From the NCBI RefSeq assembly GCF_900104255.1, contig NZ_FNKZ01000001.1, positions 2,076,001 to 2,140,000 on the forward strand: a stretch of DNA of 64,000 nt, read 5' to 3'. This DNA comes from Pseudoxanthomonas sp. CF385. Lineage in GTDB: Bacteria; Pseudomonadota; Gammaproteobacteria; Xanthomonadales; Xanthomonadaceae. This document shows positions 50,747 through 61,786 of the stretch, piece after piece. The position numbers and the translations under genes were made by a program. Position 1 is the stretch's first letter; each line of letters opens with the position of its first letter. Below the pieces are notes generated by a model. It was not told the origin of the DNA, made no database searches, and saw only the letters and a program-made list of their open reading frames with translations.

Positions 50747-53338
50747 ATGTTGGAAGCCTACCGCCACCACGTAGCCGAGCGCGCCGCGCTGGGCATCCCG
50801 CCGCTGCCGCTGACCGCCCAGCAGACGGCCGAGGTCATCGAACTGCTGAAGAACCCGCCGGCCGGCGAAGAAGACGTCCTGGTCGAACTGATCACCCATC
50901 GCGTTCCCGCCGGCGTGGATGACGCCGCCAAGGTCAAGGCCTCCTACCTGGCCGCGCTCGCCTTCGGCACCGAGAAGACCCCGCTGATCACCGCGCAACG
51001 CGCCACCGAACTGCTGGGCACCATGCTGGGCGGCTACAACATCCATCCGCTGATCGAGCTGCTCGACAACGCCGAACTGGGCGCGATCGCCGCCGAGGGC
51101 CTGAAGCACACGCTGCTGATGTTCGACAGCTTCCACGACGTGCAGGAGAAGGCCGAGAAGGGCAACGCCCACGCGCAGGCCGTGCTGAAGAGCTGGGCCG
51201 AGGCCGAGTGGTTCACCAGCAAGCCGGAAGTGCCGCAGAGCCTGACGGTCACCGTGTTCAAGGTGCCGGGCGAGACCAACACCGACGACCTGTCGCCGGC
51301 ACCGGATGCGACCACGCGCCCGGACATCCCGCTGCACGCGCTGGCGATGCTGAAGAACAAGCGTCCCGACGCGCCGTTCGTGCCGGAAGAAGACGGCAAG
51401 CGCGGCCCGATCCAGGAAATCCTGTCGCTCAAGGACAAGGGCCACTTGGTCGCCTACGTCGGCGACGTGGTCGGCACGGGTTCCTCGCGCAAGTCGGCGA
51501 CCAACAGCGTGCTGTGGTTCACCGGCGAGGACATCCCGTTCATCCCGAACAAGCGCTTCGGCGGCGTCTGCCTGGGCAGCAAGATCGCCCCGATCTTCTA
51601 CAACACGATGGAAGACGCCGGTGCGCTGCCGATCGAACTCGACGTGTCGCAGATGAACCACGGCGACGTGGTCGAACTGCGCCCGTACGACGGCAAGGCG
51701 CTGAAGAACGGCGAGGTGATCGCCGAGTTCCAGGTGAAGTCCGACGTGCTGTTCGACGAAGTGCGCGCCGGTGGCCGCATTCCGCTGATCATCGGCCGCG
51801 GCCTGACCTCGAAGGCGCGTGAGGCGCTGAAGCTGCCGGCGACGGAGCTGTTCCGCCAGCCGCAGCAGCCGGTCGACAGCGGCAAGGGCTTCTCGCTGGC
51901 GCAGAAGATGGTCGGCCGCGCCTGCGGACTGGCGGAAGGCCAGGGCGTGCGCCCGGGTGCGTACTGCGAACCGAAGATGACCTCGGTGGGTTCGCAGGAC
52001 ACCACCGGCCCGATGACCCGCGACGAGCTGAAGGACCTGGCCTGCCTGGGCTTCTCGGCCGACCTGGTGATGCAGTCGTTCTGCCACACCGCCGCGTATC
52101 CAAAGCCGGTGGACGTGAAGACGCACCACACGCTGCCGGAGTTCATCTCCACCCGTGGCGGCATCTCTCTCCGCCCGGGCGACGGCGTGATCCACAGCTG
52201 GCTCAACCGCATGCTGATGCCCGACACCGTCGGTACCGGCGGCGACTCGCACACGCGCTTCCCGGTGGGCATCTCGTTCCCGGCAGGCTCGGGCCTGGTC
52301 GCGTTCGCCGCGGCCACCGGCGTGATGCCGCTGGACATGCCGGAATCGGTGCTGGTGCGCTTCAAGGGCGAGATGCAGCCCGGCGTGACCCTGCGCGACC
52401 TGGTCAACGCGATCCCGTACTACGCGATCAAGGCCGGTCTGTTGACCGTCGCCAAGCAGGGCAAGAAGAACATCTTCTCCGGCCGCATCCTCGAGATCGA
52501 GGGCCTGCCGGACCTGAAGGTGGAACAGGCGTTCGAGCTGTCCGACGCCTCGGCCGAACGTTCGGCCGCCGGCTGCACGGTGCGCCTGAACAAGGAACCG
52601 ATCATCGAGTACCTCACCAGCAACATCACGCTGCTGAAGTGGATGATCGCCGAAGGCTACGCCGACGCGCGTTCGCTGTCCCGCCGCATCAAGAAGATGG
52701 AAGACTGGCTGGCCGATCCGCAGTTGCTCGAACCCGATGCCGACGCCGAATACGCCGCCATCATCGACATCGACCTGGCCGAGGTGCACGAGCCCTTGCT
52801 CGCCTGCCCGAACGATCCGGACGACGTGAAGACGCTGTCAGACGTGGCCGGCACGCCGATCGATGAGGTCTTCATCGGTTCGTGCATGACCAACATCGGC
52901 CACTTCCGCGCGGCTGCCAAGCTGCTGGAAGGCAAGCGCGACATCCCGACCCGCCTTTGGGTCGCGCCGCCGACCAAGATGGACGCGTCCGAGCTGACCA
53001 AGGAAGGCCACTACGGCACGTTCGGCACCGCCGGTGCGCGCATGGAAATGCCGGGCTGCTCGCTGTGCATGGGCAACCAGGCACAGGTGCGCGAAGGCGC
53101 AACGGTGTTCTCCACCTCCACCCGCAACTTCCCGAACCGCCTGGGCCGCAACTCGAACGTGTTCCTGGGTTCGGCCGAGCTGGCCGCGATCTGCTCGCGC
53201 CTGGGCAAGATCCCGTCGAAGGCCGAGTACATGGCCGACATCGGCGTGATCAACGAGAAGGGCGCCGAGATCTACCGGTACATGAACTTCGACCAGATCG
53301 AGGAATACCAGGACGTGGCCAAGACCGTGGCCGCCTGA
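50747..53338 (+). CDS. acnB: Bifunctional aconitate hydratase 2 / 2-methylisocitrate dehydratase
   Basis: An 863-residue AcnB. The N-terminal HEAT-like domain (1-160), swivel domain ([29 protein letters not shown]) and catalytic domains come in the AcnB order. Iron-sulfur cysteines lie in [12 protein letters not shown] and [17 protein letters not shown] site precedes the ATG. It is the usual main TCA aconitase of exponential growth in gammaproteobacteria. It is followed by a strong terminator. Confidence 0.97.
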   Translation: MLEAYRHHVAERAALGIPPLPLTAQQTAEVIELLKNPPAGEEDVLVELITHRVPAGVDDAAKVKASYLAALAFGTEKTPLITAQRATELLGTMLGGYNIHPLIELLDNAELGAIAAEGLKHTLLMFDSFHDVQEKAEKGNAHAQAVLKSWAEAEWFTSKPEVPQSLTVTVFKVPGETNTDDLSPAPDATTRPDIPLHALAMLKNKRPDAPFVPEEDGKRGPIQEILSLKDKGHLVAYVGDVVGTGSSRKSATNSVLWFTGEDIPFIPNKRFGGVCLGSKIAPIFYNTMEDAGALPIELDVSQMNHGDVVELRPYDGKALKNGEVIAEFQVKSDVLFDEVRAGGRIPLIIGRGLTSKAREALKLPATELFRQPQQPVDSGKGFSLAQKMVGRACGLAEGQGVRPGAYCEPKMTSVGSQDTTGPMTRDELKDLACLGFSADLVMQSFCHTAAYPKPVDVKTHHTLPEFISTRGGISLRPGDGVIHSWLNRMLMPDTVGTGGDSHTRFPVGISFPAGSGLVAFAAATGVMPLDMPESVLVRFKGEMQPGVTLRDLVNAIPYYAIKAGLLTVAKQGKKNIFSGRILEIEGLPDLKVEQAFELSDASAERSAAGCTVRLNKEPIIEYLTSNITLLKWMIAEGYADARSLSRRIKKMEDWLADPQLLEPDADAEYAAIIDIDLAEVHEPLLACPNDPDDVKTLSDVAGTPIDEVFIGSCMTNIGHFRAAAKLLEGKRDIPTRLWVAPPTKMDASELTKEGHYGTFGTAGARMEMPGCSLCMGNQAQVREGATVFSTSTRNFPNRLGRNSNVFLGSAELAAICSRLGKIPSKAEYMADIGVINEKGAEIYRYMNFDQIEEYQDVAKTVAA

Positions 53339-53356
53339 TCGGTATTGCATGAAAAC

Positions 53357-53387
53357 AAAAAGGCCCGGCAATGCCGGGCCTTTTTTT
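53357..53387. terminator. Terminator after acnB
   Basis: GGCCCGGC / GCCGGGCC with the loop AAT, preceded by AAAAA and followed by seven Ts. It serves acnB and probably hflD from the other side. Confidence 0.92.
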
Positions 53388-53403
53388 GTGCCTGACCTCA
53401 ACG

Positions 53404-54015
53404 TCAGTCCAGCCAGGCGTCCACGGCCTCCAGCATCTGCCGGCGGCCGAGCACGAAATCCCACATCGACCCGCCGAGCTGACGCCACAGCACCGCCGAG
53501 CGCACCGCGGCCAGCAGGATGGCGCGGATCTCCGCCACCACGCCGGGCTGGCCCAGGTAGTGCGGGTTGCCCTGGACCATGACGCGCGGGCGCAGGTGGC
53601 TGATCGTGTCGGCATACAGCCCGCCCAGCGCGGACAGCACGTCGGGATGGGTACTGCCCTGCTGCTCGGCGCGGGGGGCGATCTCCTGCAGGCCGCGTGA
53701 TACGGCGTGCACGGTGTCGTCTTCGCTCACGAAGCGGCGTTCGAGCTGCAGCACCGACATGGCCAGGCGGGGCAGGGCGTCGTCACCGGCTTCCTTGGCC
53801 AGGTAGTTGCGCAGCACGCGCAAGCCGGGCGCGATGTCGCCGAGGCGGCCGTACACGGCCACCGGCGTGGCGGCATCGACGCGGAACACGCTTTCCAGCG
53901 AGGCCTGCACGGCCGAAGACTCGGACTGGCCGGTCTCGGCGATGCGCCGCACCTGGTGGAGGGCCTGTGCGAGCCCGGCGAGGGCCAGCACGCGGTCGGA
54001 ATATCGATTGCTCAA
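53404..54015 (-). CDS. hflD: High-frequency lysogenization protein HflD homologue
   Basis: A 203-residue helical protein of the HflD family ([48 protein letters not shown]). The molecular role in bacteria is poorly defined; in E. coli it affects lambda lysogeny. The gene always follows mnmA. Its ATG overlaps the mnmA stop by four bases, so it belongs to the same operon. Confidence 0.9.
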   Translation of the reverse strand: MSNRYSDRVLALAGLAQALHQVRRIAETGQSESSAVQASLESVFRVDAATPVAVYGRLGDIAPGLRVLRNYLAKEAGDDALPRLAMSVLQLERRFVSEDDTVHAVSRGLQEIAPRAEQQGSTHPDVLSALGGLYADTISHLRPRVMVQGNPHYLGQPGVVAEIRAILLAAVRSAVLWRQLGGSMWDFVLGRRQMLEAVDAWLD

Positions 54016-55130
54016 GCTGCTTGCTCCGCGAGTTTCATTTCAAGAGGGGCGTCGGTGCGCGCGATCACCGCGCCGCCCAGGCATGCGTCACCGTCATACA
54101 GCACCAGCGACTGCCCGGGCGTGACGGCGCGCTGGGGCGAGGCGAATTCCACCGCCACCGTGCCGTCTTCGAGCACCTGCACCCGGCAGGGCTCGTCCGG
54201 TTGCCGGTAGCGCGTCTGTGCCGTGCACTCGAAGCGCCCGGCCGGTGGACTGCCGGCGACCCAGTGCGCCGATTCGGTCCACAGGCGGGTGGACATCAGG
54301 TAGGGGCTCTGCGTGTCCTGGTCGACATACAGCACGTTGTGCGCCACGTCCTTGCCAACGACATACCACGGTGCCTGCGGCCGGCCGCGCACGCCGCCGA
54401 TCTGCAGGCCCTCGCGCTGGCCCAGGGTGAAATAGAAGACGCCCGGATGCTCGCCGATCACCTGTCCCTGCGGGTCGCGCATCTCGCCGCGCCGTGCGGG
54501 CAGGTAGCGGCCCAGGAACTCGCGGAAATCGCGTTCGCCGATGAAGCAGATTCCGGTGGAATCCTTCTTGTCGTGCGTCTGCAGGCCGGCGTCGCGCGCG
54601 ATGCGGCGCAGGTCCGCCTTCTGCAGTTCACCGATGGGGAACAAGGTGGCCGACAACTGCGCCTGGCCCAGCTGGTGCAGGAAGTAGCTCTGGTCCTTGC
54701 CGCGATCCACGCCGCGCAACAGCCGCCAGCGTCCAGCGGCCTGGTCCACGCGCGCGTAGTGGCCGGTGGCGATCTTCTCGGCGCCGAGGTCGCGGGCGGC
54801 GTCGAGGAAGTGCTTGAACTTCACTTCGCGGTTGCACAGCACGTCCGGATTCGGCGTGCGGCCGGCGGCGTACTCGGCCAGGAAATGCGCGAACACGCCC
54901 TGCCAGTATTCCGAAGAGAAATCGCGGAAATGGAAGGGGATGCCCAGGCGGCCGCAGACCGCGACCGCGTCGCGGCGGTCGTCCTCGGCGCGGCATTCCC
55001 CGGTGCCATCGTCAGCCCAGTTCTGCATGAAGAGCCCGGCGACGGCCTCGCCCTGCTCGACGAGCCGCAACGCGGCCACCGACGAATCGACGCCCCCGGA
55101 AACCCCGACGATGACGCGCGGCGCGCTCAC
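54012..55130 (-). CDS. mnmA: tRNA-specific 2-thiouridylase MnmA
   Basis: A 372-residue enzyme that inserts sulfur at U34 of Glu, Gln and Lys tRNAs. The PP-loop [12 protein letters not shown] is at the N-terminus. Two catalytic cysteines lie in [12 protein letters not shown] and [11 protein letters not shown], and the DQSYFLHQL segment is conserved. The start is GTG at 55130, overlapping the nudix stop (GTGA). The longer frame has no homology-like sequence upstream. Confidence 0.95.
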   Translation of the reverse strand: MSAPRVIVGVSGGVDSSVAALRLVEQGEAVAGLFMQNWADDGTGECRAEDDRRDAVAVCGRLGIPFHFRDFSSEYWQGVFAHFLAEYAAGRTPNPDVLCNREVKFKHFLDAARDLGAEKIATGHYARVDQAAGRWRLLRGVDRGKDQSYFLHQLGQAQLSATLFPIGELQKADLRRIARDAGLQTHDKKDSTGICFIGERDFREFLGRYLPARRGEMRDPQGQVIGEHPGVFYFTLGQREGLQIGGVRGRPQAPWYVVGKDVAHNVLYVDQDTQSPYLMSTRLWTESAHWVAGSPPAGRFECTAQTRYRQPDEPCRVQVLEDGTVAVEFASPQRAVTPGQSLVLYDGDACLGGAVIARTDAPLEMKLAEQAA

Positions 55131-55603
55131 GGCACGTGCTGGAGCAGCGACAGCGGCGAGCGGCGGCCGCCCAGGTAGTCCTGCACGACCTGCCACACCA
55201 GCGGGCTGCGATGGCGGTCGGCCTGCTGCTGGAGCTCTGCCGGCGTCAGCCAGTGGGCCTGCACGATGCCGTCGTCCAGCGGACGGTCCGGCAGATGCCG
55301 CACGGGCGTGGCGGCGAAGGCGAAGCGCAGGTAGTGGCGGCCCCCGCTTCCATCGGGGTTGGTGGCCTTCCACTGGTAGGCACCGATGAAGGCGGTGAGT
55401 TCGACTTCCCAGCCGGTTTCCTCGAGGGTTTCCCGGCGGGCGGCCTCGAGCAGGCTCTCGTCCGGCTCCAGGTGGCCCGCGGGCTGGTTGAACACCAGGC
55501 GGCCCTGGGCGCGCTCTTCGACCATCAGCAGCTTGCCGTCGCGGACCACCACGGTAGCCACGGTCACATCGGGTTGCCAGAAGCGGCCTTCGCGGTAGCT
55601 CAC
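55127..55603 (-). CDS. NudJ-like Nudix hydrolase
   Basis: A 158-residue phosphohydrolase. The Nudix box is complete in [25 protein letters not shown] (GX5EX7REUXEEXGU). The family position beside mnmA matches NudJ (YmfB), which removes phosphates from thiamine pyrophosphate-type and nucleotide substrates in E. coli. The start is GTG at 55603, abutting the stop of the upstream gene. It is in one operon with mnmA and hflD. Confidence 0.9.
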   Translation of the reverse strand: MSYREGRFWQPDVTVATVVVRDGKLLMVEERAQGRLVFNQPAGHLEPDESLLEAARRETLEETGWEVELTAFIGAYQWKATNPDGSGGRHYLRFAFAATPVRHLPDRPLDDGIVQAHWLTPAELQQQADRHRSPLVWQVVQDYLGGRRSPLSLLQHVP

Positions 55604-56086
55604 TTACAGGGCGTCCTTGGTGCCGGAGAGTTCGATCTCCTTGTTGTCCGCCGTCTCCGCCGCGATGTCCATGGCCGCCTCCAGCGCCGCGCCGTCCACG
55701 TTGTCGGGCAGCTTGATCACGAAATAGAGCACGTCGCCCGACAGCTCCCAGCTGCCGAGCTTCTTGCTCCGGCTGTTGGCCAGCAGGGCGAGCGCCTTGG
55801 TCCCGTCGATGCGGTCCGCGCCGACCTGCCCGGCAGGCGAGAAGACTTCGCGGATGCTGATGCCGTTGACCTGCTCGGTGGTGCCCGACACGAACACCAA
55901 CTGGGTGCGGTTCTCCTGCTTGTAGGAGTAGGTCACCTTGTAATCGCCGTCCGAATCCACCTCGAACTGCATCCCGCGGGCGGCCAGGCGTGCCTCGACG
56001 GACGCATCCGCCGCCAGCACAGGGGCCGCCGACAGGGCAGCGCAGGCGAGGAGTGCGGCGGGCAGGCGGGACAACGACGTCGTCAT
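55604..56086 (-). CDS. Exported protein of unknown function
   Basis: A 160-residue secreted protein. Signal peptide about 1-26 ([22 protein letters not shown]). The mature part has [38 protein letters not shown], resembling the YbjN-like or DUF-type sensory folds, though I would not name it. Its stop immediately precedes the nudix start, so it probably heads that operon. It is divergent from clpS with about 100 bases between. Confidence 0.7.
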   Translation of the reverse strand: MTTSLSRLPAALLACAALSAAPVLAADASVEARLAARGMQFEVDSDGDYKVTYSYKQENRTQLVFVSGTTEQVNGISIREVFSPAGQVGADRIDGTKALALLANSRSKKLGSWELSGDVLYFVIKLPDNVDGAALEAAMDIAAETADNKEIELSGTKDAL

Positions 56087-56178
56087 GGGGCGGGCTTCTG
56101 GCGGAGGGGTGCGTGCATTGTGGCCGCGGTCACGCATGGCGTCCACGCATGCCGCGGGCGGCGGCGGTTCCCAGCGCC

Positions 56179-56184
56179 TATAAT
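56179..56184 (+). promoter_or_regulatory. -10 hexamer six bases before clpS start
   Basis: A consensus TATAAT, then six bases (TGCGCC), then ATG at 56191. There is no Shine-Dalgarno between or before. This is the best example in the window of a probable leaderless promoter. Confidence 0.7.
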
Positions 56185-56190
56185 TGCGCC

Positions 56191-56511
56191 ATGCCCCGCA
56201 AGAACGAAAACGAACGCGACCACGGCTTGCTGGTGGAAACCAGTCGACCTGAAGTGGCGCCGCCGCCCCTCTACCAGGTACTGCTGCTCAACGACGATTA
56301 CACGCCGATGGACTTCGTCGTGACGGTCCTGCAGCAGTTCTTCGTCATGGACCTGGAAAAGGCCACCCAGGTCATGCTGCACGTGCATACCCGCGGCCGG
56401 GGCGTCTGCGGCGTCTACACCCGCGAGGTCGCCGAGTCCAAGGTGGCCCAGGTCAACGAGTTTTCCCGTATCAACCAGCATCCCTTGCTGTGCACGATGG
56501 AGAAGTCCTGA
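56191..56511 (+). CDS. clpS: ClpS, ClpAP adaptor for N-degron substrates
   Basis: A 106-residue adaptor that binds N-terminal Leu, Phe, Trp and Tyr and hands proteins to ClpAP. The core [17 protein letters not shown] contains the NDDYTPM signature, and [19 protein letters not shown] follows. ATG at 56191 gives the standard length. clpA starts about 150 bases downstream, and aat (which adds Leu/Phe to N-termini) lies 4 kb away. Confidence 0.96.
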   Translation: MPRKNENERDHGLLVETSRPEVAPPPLYQVLLLNDDYTPMDFVVTVLQQFFVMDLEKATQVMLHVHTRGRGVCGVYTREVAESKVAQVNEFSRINQHPLLCTMEKS

Positions 56512-56663
56512 GGGAGCCGGCAAGGGCAGCCGGGCCGGCATGAACGGTGTGGGGGCGCCGCCGCGCGAGACAAGGTAACGATCCCTGAACACTGAAATCC
56601 GGTAGGGTGATGGAAAACCGCCCGCCAAGCCGCATATTGTCGGCATCGGCCCCGGAGGCAACC

Positions 56664-58943
56664 ATGTTCAGCAAAGACCTCGAGCAGACCATCGGCCAGT
56701 GCTACAAGCGCGCCCGTGAAGCTCGGCACGAATTCATGACCGTCGAGCACCTGCTGCTCGCGCTCCTGGAAAATCCATCAGCCCAGGCCGTCCTCAAGGC
56801 GACCGGCGCGGACGCGAACCGCCTGCGTGCGGACCTGGAGCAGGCGATCGAAGCGTCGGTGTCCCGCCTGGCGGAAGACGACGGCCGCGACACCCAGCCG
56901 ACGCTGGGCTTCCAGCGCGTGCTCCAGCGCGCCGTCTACCACGTGCAGTCCTCGGGCAAGAAGGAGGTCACCGGCGCCAACGTGCTGGTGGCGATCTTCG
57001 GCGAGAAGGACTCCCACGCGGTGTACTTCCTCAACCAGCAGGACGTCACCCGGCTGGACATCGTCAACTACCTCTCCCACGGCATCGCCAAGCAGGGCGA
57101 GGAGAACGAAGCGTCCGGTCATCCGGAGAGCGAGGGCAAGGCCGAGGGTGCGGACGGCGAGGGCAAGGGCGATGCGCTGACCGAATTCGCCAGCAACCTC
57201 AACGACCTCGCGCGCCAGGGCAGGATCGATCCCCTGGTCGGCCGTGGCGACGAGATCGAGCGGACCATCCAGGTCCTCTGCCGCCGCCGCAAGAACAATC
57301 CGCTGTACGTGGGCGAAGCCGGCGTCGGCAAGACGGCGCTGGCCGAGGGCCTGGCCAAGCGCATTGTCGAGGGCGAGGTGCCCGACGTGCTGCTGGACGC
57401 GGTCATCTATTCGCTGGACCTCGGCGCGCTGGTGGCCGGCACCAAGTACCGCGGCGACTTCGAGAAGCGCCTGAAGGGCGTGCTGGCTTCGATCAAGAAG
57501 ATCCCCGGCGCCATCCTGTTCGTCGACGAGATCCACACCATCATCGGCGCCGGCTCGGCCAGCGGCGGCACGATGGATGCGTCCAACCTCATCAAGCCCG
57601 CGTTGGCCTCGGGTGAGCTGCGCTGCATCGGCTCGACCACGTTCCAGGAATACCGCGGCATCTTCGAGAAGGACCGCGCGCTCGCGCGTCGCTTCCAGAA
57701 GATCGACATCGTGGAACCCACGGTCGGCGAAACCTACCAGATCCTGCAGGGCCTGAAGCCCAAGTACGAGGCGCACCACGGCGTGACGTACGCCGACGAT
57801 GCCCTGCAGGCGGCGGTGGACCTGTCGGTCAAGCACATCGGCGACCGCCTGCTGCCCGACAAGGCCATCGACGTGATCGACGAGGCGGGTGCCCGCCAGC
57901 GGCTGCTGCCGCTGGAGACGCGCAAGGAGCTGATCGACGTCGAGGAGATCGAAACCATCGTCGCCAAGATGGCGCGCATCCCGGCCAAGCAGGTGTCCTC
58001 GTCCGACAAGGACGTGCTGCAGCACCTGGAGCGCAACCTGAAGATGGTCATCTTCGGCCAGGACCCGGCCATCGAAACGCTCTCTTCAGCGATCAAGCTC
58101 GCGCGCAGCGGCTTGGCCAATCCGGACAAACCGATCGGCAACTTCCTGTTCGCCGGACCCACCGGCGTGGGCAAGACCGAAGTGACCAAGCAGCTCGCGC
58201 TGCAGCTGGGCATCGAGCTGGTCCGCTTCGACATGTCCGAGTACATGGAACCGCACTCGGTCAGCCGCCTGATCGGCGCGCCTCCCGGCTACGTGGGGTT
58301 CGACCAGGGTGGCCTGCTGACCGAGAAGATCGTCAAGACGCCGCACTGCGTCCTGCTGCTGGACGAGGTGGAAAAGGCGCACCCGGACATCTTCAACATC
58401 CTGCTGCAGGTCATGGACCGCGGTGTGCTGACCGACACCAACGGCCGTGAAGCGAATTTCAAGAATGTCATCCTGGTGATGACGACCAACGCGGGCGCGG
58501 CGCAGGCCTCGCGGCGGACGATCGGCTTCATGCAGCAGGACCACTCCACCGATGCGATGGAAGTGATCCGCCGCAGCTTCACGCCGGAATTCCGCAACCG
58601 CCTGGATGCCATCGTGCAGTTCCAGGGCCTCGGCTTCGACCACATCCTGCGGGTGGTGGACAAGTTCATCATCGAGTTGGAAATGCTGCTGCAGGAGAAG
58701 CACGTCAGCCTGTCGGCCACGCCGGCGGCGCGCGACTGGCTGGCCCAGCACGGCTTCGATCCGCTGATGGGCGCGCGTCCGATGTCGCGCCTGATCCAGG
58801 ACAAGGTGAAGCGGCCGCTCGCCGACGAGTTGCTGTTCGGCAAGCTGGTCAATGGCGGGCGGGTCAGCATCGATGTGCGCGATGGCGAACTCGTCGTCGA
58901 TGCGCAGGCGGAGCCGGAACGGCTGTTGCCCGCGACGGTCTGA
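56664..58943 (+). CDS. clpA: ClpA, ATPase of the ClpAP protease
   Basis: A 759-residue AAA+ unfoldase that feeds ClpP. The N-domain (1-145: [34 protein letters not shown] in part) binds ClpS. A charged linker is followed by two AAA+ modules with Walker [10 protein letters not shown] and GPTGVGKTE, Walker [11 protein letters not shown] and [16 protein letters not shown] precedes the ATG at 56664. A terminator follows. No clpP is present in this window. Confidence 0.97.
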   Translation: MFSKDLEQTIGQCYKRAREARHEFMTVEHLLLALLENPSAQAVLKATGADANRLRADLEQAIEASVSRLAEDDGRDTQPTLGFQRVLQRAVYHVQSSGKKEVTGANVLVAIFGEKDSHAVYFLNQQDVTRLDIVNYLSHGIAKQGEENEASGHPESEGKAEGADGEGKGDALTEFASNLNDLARQGRIDPLVGRGDEIERTIQVLCRRRKNNPLYVGEAGVGKTALAEGLAKRIVEGEVPDVLLDAVIYSLDLGALVAGTKYRGDFEKRLKGVLASIKKIPGAILFVDEIHTIIGAGSASGGTMDASNLIKPALASGELRCIGSTTFQEYRGIFEKDRALARRFQKIDIVEPTVGETYQILQGLKPKYEAHHGVTYADDALQAAVDLSVKHIGDRLLPDKAIDVIDEAGARQRLLPLETRKELIDVEEIETIVAKMARIPAKQVSSSDKDVLQHLERNLKMVIFGQDPAIETLSSAIKLARSGLANPDKPIGNFLFAGPTGVGKTEVTKQLALQLGIELVRFDMSEYMEPHSVSRLIGAPPGYVGFDQGGLLTEKIVKTPHCVLLLDEVEKAHPDIFNILLQVMDRGVLTDTNGREANFKNVILVMTTNAGAAQASRRTIGFMQQDHSTDAMEVIRRSFTPEFRNRLDAIVQFQGLGFDHILRVVDKFIIELEMLLQEKHVSLSATPAARDWLAQHGFDPLMGARPMSRLIQDKVKRPLADELLFGKLVNGGRVSIDVRDGELVVDAQAEPERLLPATV

Positions 58944-58970
58944 GCACGGCGGGCCGCGCGATGCGGCGAC

Positions 58971-58998
58971 AAAAAAGGCGGCCTTCCGGCCGCCTTTT
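58971..58998. terminator. Terminator after clpA
   Basis: GGCGGCC / GGCCGCC with the loop TTCC, flanked by six As and four Ts. It lies between clpA and the convergent small exported gene. Confidence 0.9.
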
Positions 58999-59011
58999 CT
59001 TTGCATGCCTC

Positions 59012-59374
59012 TCAGCGGGTGCCGCGCTTCTTCCGCTTGGCGAACTCTTCGGCGCTGATGACTTCGAGCGCGCTCACCGCGCAGTTCGTTTCCTTCGTGC
59101 GGACTTTGCTGCCGGAGGGGCACAGGCGGTTTTCCTGGCCATCCGTGACGATCTTGACGCTGGAGGTCATCTGGATGGAATCGCAGCTCCGGGCGAAGCC
59201 GATCCGGTAGTGGGTCTGGCCATCGCGCAGGAAGATCTGCTGACCATTGCCGGCCCGTACGATCTCCTGGTCGGATCCCAGATCGACGCACTCGGCGGAC
59301 TCGCTGGCAGACGCGGTGAAGGCGATGGAAGCCAGGCCCAGCAGGGCCAGGGAAAGGACGGGACGGAGGTTCAT
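59012..59374 (-). CDS. Small exported protein, DUF6491-like
   Basis: A 120-residue protein with a signal peptide (MNLRPVLSLALLGLASIAFTASA). The mature part has four cysteines spaced as in DUF6491-type xanthomonad proteins (ECVDLG...ARSCDS...NRLCPSG...TNCAVSALEVIS) and a basic C-terminus. I assign the family tentatively from this pattern. Function is unknown. It lies between convergent clpA and upstream infA. Confidence 0.7.
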   Translation of the reverse strand: MNLRPVLSLALLGLASIAFTASASESAECVDLGSDQEIVRAGNGQQIFLRDGQTHYRIGFARSCDSIQMTSSVKIVTDGQENRLCPSGSKVRTKETNCAVSALEVISAEEFAKRKKRGTR

Positions 59375-59521
59375 GGCGTGGGGTCGGTTGGCGGCCTGGA
59401 TTGGCCGGCGCCCACGTTAGGGTCGTGCATCCCGTTCCGAATCTGCCTGAGGGACCAGTGACCTGTGGCCCAATGAGGAAAGTCACCGGGCCTTTCGGCC
59501 CATTCGTGCGGACCGGAAACA

Positions 59522-59548
59522 AACAAGGCGGCTAAAGGCCGCCTTGTT
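59522..59548 (-). terminator. Terminator of infA
   Basis: A perfect 11-base stem AACAAGGCGGC / GCCGCCTTGTT with the loop TAAAG, 19 bases past the infA stop. A second small stem, GGGCC-TTTC-GGCCC, lies at about 59488-59501 in the rest of the 193-base gap. Confidence 0.8.
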
Positions 59549-59567
59549 AATCAGATACTTGAACGTA

Positions 59568-59786
59568 TCACTTCATGCGATACGTGATGCGACCTTTGGT
59601 CAGGTCGTACGGGGTCATTTCGACCTTCACCTTGTCGCCGGTCAGGATGCGGATGTAGTTCTTGCGCATGCGTCCGGAGATGTGGGCGATGATCTCGTGC
59701 CCGTTCTCCAGCTTGACCCGGAACATGGTGTTGGGCAGCGTTTCGGCAACGGTGCCTTCGAATTCAATGGAATCGTCTTTCGACAT
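59568..59786 (-). CDS. infA: Translation initiation factor IF-1
   Basis: A 72-residue OB-fold protein that blocks the ribosomal A site during initiation. Sequence [52 protein letters not shown] is canonical, and length is exact for the start at 59786. It lies downstream of aat on the same strand, an arrangement shared with E. coli (clpS-clpA, infA, aat). Confidence 0.98.
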   Translation of the reverse strand: MSKDDSIEFEGTVAETLPNTMFRVKLENGHEIIAHISGRMRKNYIRILTGDKVKVEMTPYDLTKGRITYRMK

Positions 59787-59872
59787 GTAAGCCTGTGCTG
59801 TGCCGCGAGGGATGGCAGATGCCATGAAGCCGGGCATTGTACGCCTGGACCGGCCTGCGTGCAAAAATTCCG

Positions 59873-60619
59873 TTATGGCGCCCGGACTTGCGCCAATCCG
59901 GCCGCGGCCAACGCGCCGAAACGGGCAGTCCAGGCACCCTCCGGCCCGGCGAGGCCCACCAGGGTCTGTACCTGCTCAAGGAAGGCCTTGCGCGGCATCC
60001 GTTGTGCGCCGAGCGAGATCAGGTGGGGGTTTTCCACCTGCGCATCGATCAATGGCCACCCCCATTCGGCCAGCCGACGTGCCAACGCCGCGAGGGCTAC
60101 TTTCGATCCTCCGGACCGGGCGCTGAACATGCTCTCACCGAAGAACATCCGCCCGATGGCGACCCCGTAGAGGCCGCCTACCAGCACCTCGCCTTCGTAC
60201 ACCTCCACCGAATGCGCGTGGCCTTCGCGATGCAGATCGATGTAGGCCTGGCGCATCCCGGAGGTGATCCAGGTACCGTCCTGTCCCGTGCGAGGCGCTT
60301 GGGCGCACGCGGTGATCACCCGCTCGAACGCCGTGTCGGCGCGGATCGTCCACGTCGACCGGCGCAGTTCGCGACGGAACCGCGAGGACAGGCGAATGTC
60401 CGCCGTGGGGAACACGGTGCGTGGATCGGGCGACCACCACAGCGGCGGCTGCCCTGACGAGAACCACGGAAATACCCCGGCGCGGTAGGCATTGAGCAGG
60501 CGCGGCAGCGACAGATCACCGCCGATCGCCAGCAGGCCATCCGGCTCGCGCATCGCGCTGTCGGCCGGAGGAAAGGGCGCGTAGGGATCGGCAGGGAGAA
60601 CGAAAGGCTTCTGACGCAT
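59873..60619 (-). CDS. aat: Leucyl/phenylalanyl-tRNA-protein transferase Aat
   Basis: A 248-residue enzyme that adds Leu or Phe to proteins with N-terminal Lys or Arg, creating degrons read by ClpS. Motifs: [88 protein letters not shown], quoted in part. I chose ATG at 60619 (MRQKPFVL). TACACT lies exactly six bases upstream with no ribosome site. Confidence 0.95.
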   Translation of the reverse strand: MRQKPFVLPADPYAPFPPADSAMREPDGLLAIGGDLSLPRLLNAYRAGVFPWFSSGQPPLWWSPDPRTVFPTADIRLSSRFRRELRRSTWTIRADTAFERVITACAQAPRTGQDGTWITSGMRQAYIDLHREGHAHSVEVYEGEVLVGGLYGVAIGRMFFGESMFSARSGGSKVALAALARRLAEWGWPLIDAQVENPHLISLGAQRMPRKAFLEQVQTLVGLAGPEGAWTARFGALAAAGLAQVRAP

Positions 60620-60625
60620 GCGCGG

Positions 60626-60631
60626 AGTGTA
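60626..60631 (-). promoter_or_regulatory. -10 hexamer six bases before aat start
   Basis: On the minus strand TACACT, then CCGCGC, then ATG. It is the same arrangement as recN, rpfD, dapB and clpS. Confidence 0.55.
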
Positions 60632-60648
60632 GTCGCGGCCCCGCGGTA

Positions 60649-61776
60649 TCAGTCGCGTTGCTTGAAAGGGGAATGGGCCTGCAGGGTCCGTGCGTAGCGG
60701 CGCACGGCCAGGGCTTCCTCGGCGCACCAGGCGGCCAACGCATCCGCAAAGTCCGGATGCGAGATCCAGTGCCGCGAACGTACGAAGGTGGGCAGGAACC
60801 CGCGCGCGATCTTGTGCTCGCCCTGCGCGCCGGGCTCGAACACCGTCAGGCCCTCGCGTAGGCAGTAGGCGATGCCCTGGTAGTAGCAGGTCTCGAAGTG
60901 CAGCCCCGGCAGTTGCACATCACCCCCCCAATAGCGGCCGTACAGGGTGTCGCCGCCGCGCAGGCAGAGTGCGCCCGCGATGGGGCGTCCGTCCTGCTCG
61001 GCCAGGAAGATCACCAGCCCATGCCGCAGGGTCGCCGCGAGGTGCTGCACGAACGCCAGCGTCAGCGCGGGCGAGTTGCCGTAGTCGCGGAAGGTCCCGA
61101 GATAGAACCGGTACATGGCCTCCAGGTCGGCATCCGTGGCCTCGTCGCCATGGACGATGCGGATGGTCACGCCGGCGCGTTCGACCTTGGCGCGTTCCTG
61201 GCGGATGTTCTTGCGGTGCTTGTGGTCAAGGTCGGCCAGGAAGTCATCGAACCCGTGCCAGTGGCCGGGATTCTTCCAGTGGTACTGCACATCCAGACGG
61301 GGCGACCACGCCTCCGGAAACGCCCCGTCCTCCTCCTCGGGATAGAAGTTGACGTGCGCGGACGACAGACCCAGCCGCCGTGCCTCGTCCTGGATCGCGG
61401 CCAGCAGGGCCGGACGATGCGCGGCGTCGGATGCGAGCAGTCGCGGACCGGTGACCGGGGAGTAGGGCACCGCACCGAGCCATTTCGGGTAGTAGTCGAG
61501 CCCGTGCTGCGCATAGGCGTGCGCCCAGGCATGGTCGAATACGAACTCCCCGTGCGAGTTGTCCTTGAGGTAACCGGGTGCCGCAGCGACCAGCGCGCCG
61601 CCTTCCCACAGCGTCAGGTGGTGCGGCGTCCAGCCCCAGTCCGCGCGCAGGCAGCCGGTGGCCTCCAGGCCTTGCAAGAACGCGTGGGAGACGAAGGGGT
61701 TGCGGCCATCGTGCAGCGCATCCCAGGCGGAGGCGGGCACATCGGCAAGCGAAGCGAGGAAACGGACGACCGGCAT
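60649..61776 (-). CDS. GNAT/FemAB-like acyltransferase (PF04339 type)
   Basis: A 375-residue cytoplasmic protein with two GNAT-like halves, similar to the DUF482/FemAB-like family noted as peptidoglycan-related. Characteristic stretches are NPFVSHAFLQGLEATGC, DHAWAHAYAQHGLDYYPK, HKHRKNIRQERAKVERAGV and FEPGAQGEHKIARGF. No substrate can be named. I chose ATG at 61776 (MPVVRFLASL). TAGCAT lies seven bases upstream and overlaps the preceding stop. Probably co-transcribed from the metallophosphoesterase and upstream of aat. Confidence 0.83.
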   Translation of the reverse strand: MPVVRFLASLADVPASAWDALHDGRNPFVSHAFLQGLEATGCLRADWGWTPHHLTLWEGGALVAAAPGYLKDNSHGEFVFDHAWAHAYAQHGLDYYPKWLGAVPYSPVTGPRLLASDAAHRPALLAAIQDEARRLGLSSAHVNFYPEEEDGAFPEAWSPRLDVQYHWKNPGHWHGFDDFLADLDHKHRKNIRQERAKVERAGVTIRIVHGDEATDADLEAMYRFYLGTFRDYGNSPALTLAFVQHLAATLRHGLVIFLAEQDGRPIAGALCLRGGDTLYGRYWGGDVQLPGLHFETCYYQGIAYCLREGLTVFEPGAQGEHKIARGFLPTFVRSRHWISHPDFADALAAWCAEEALAVRRYARTLQAHSPFKQRD

Positions 61777-61786
61777 CACGGCGATG

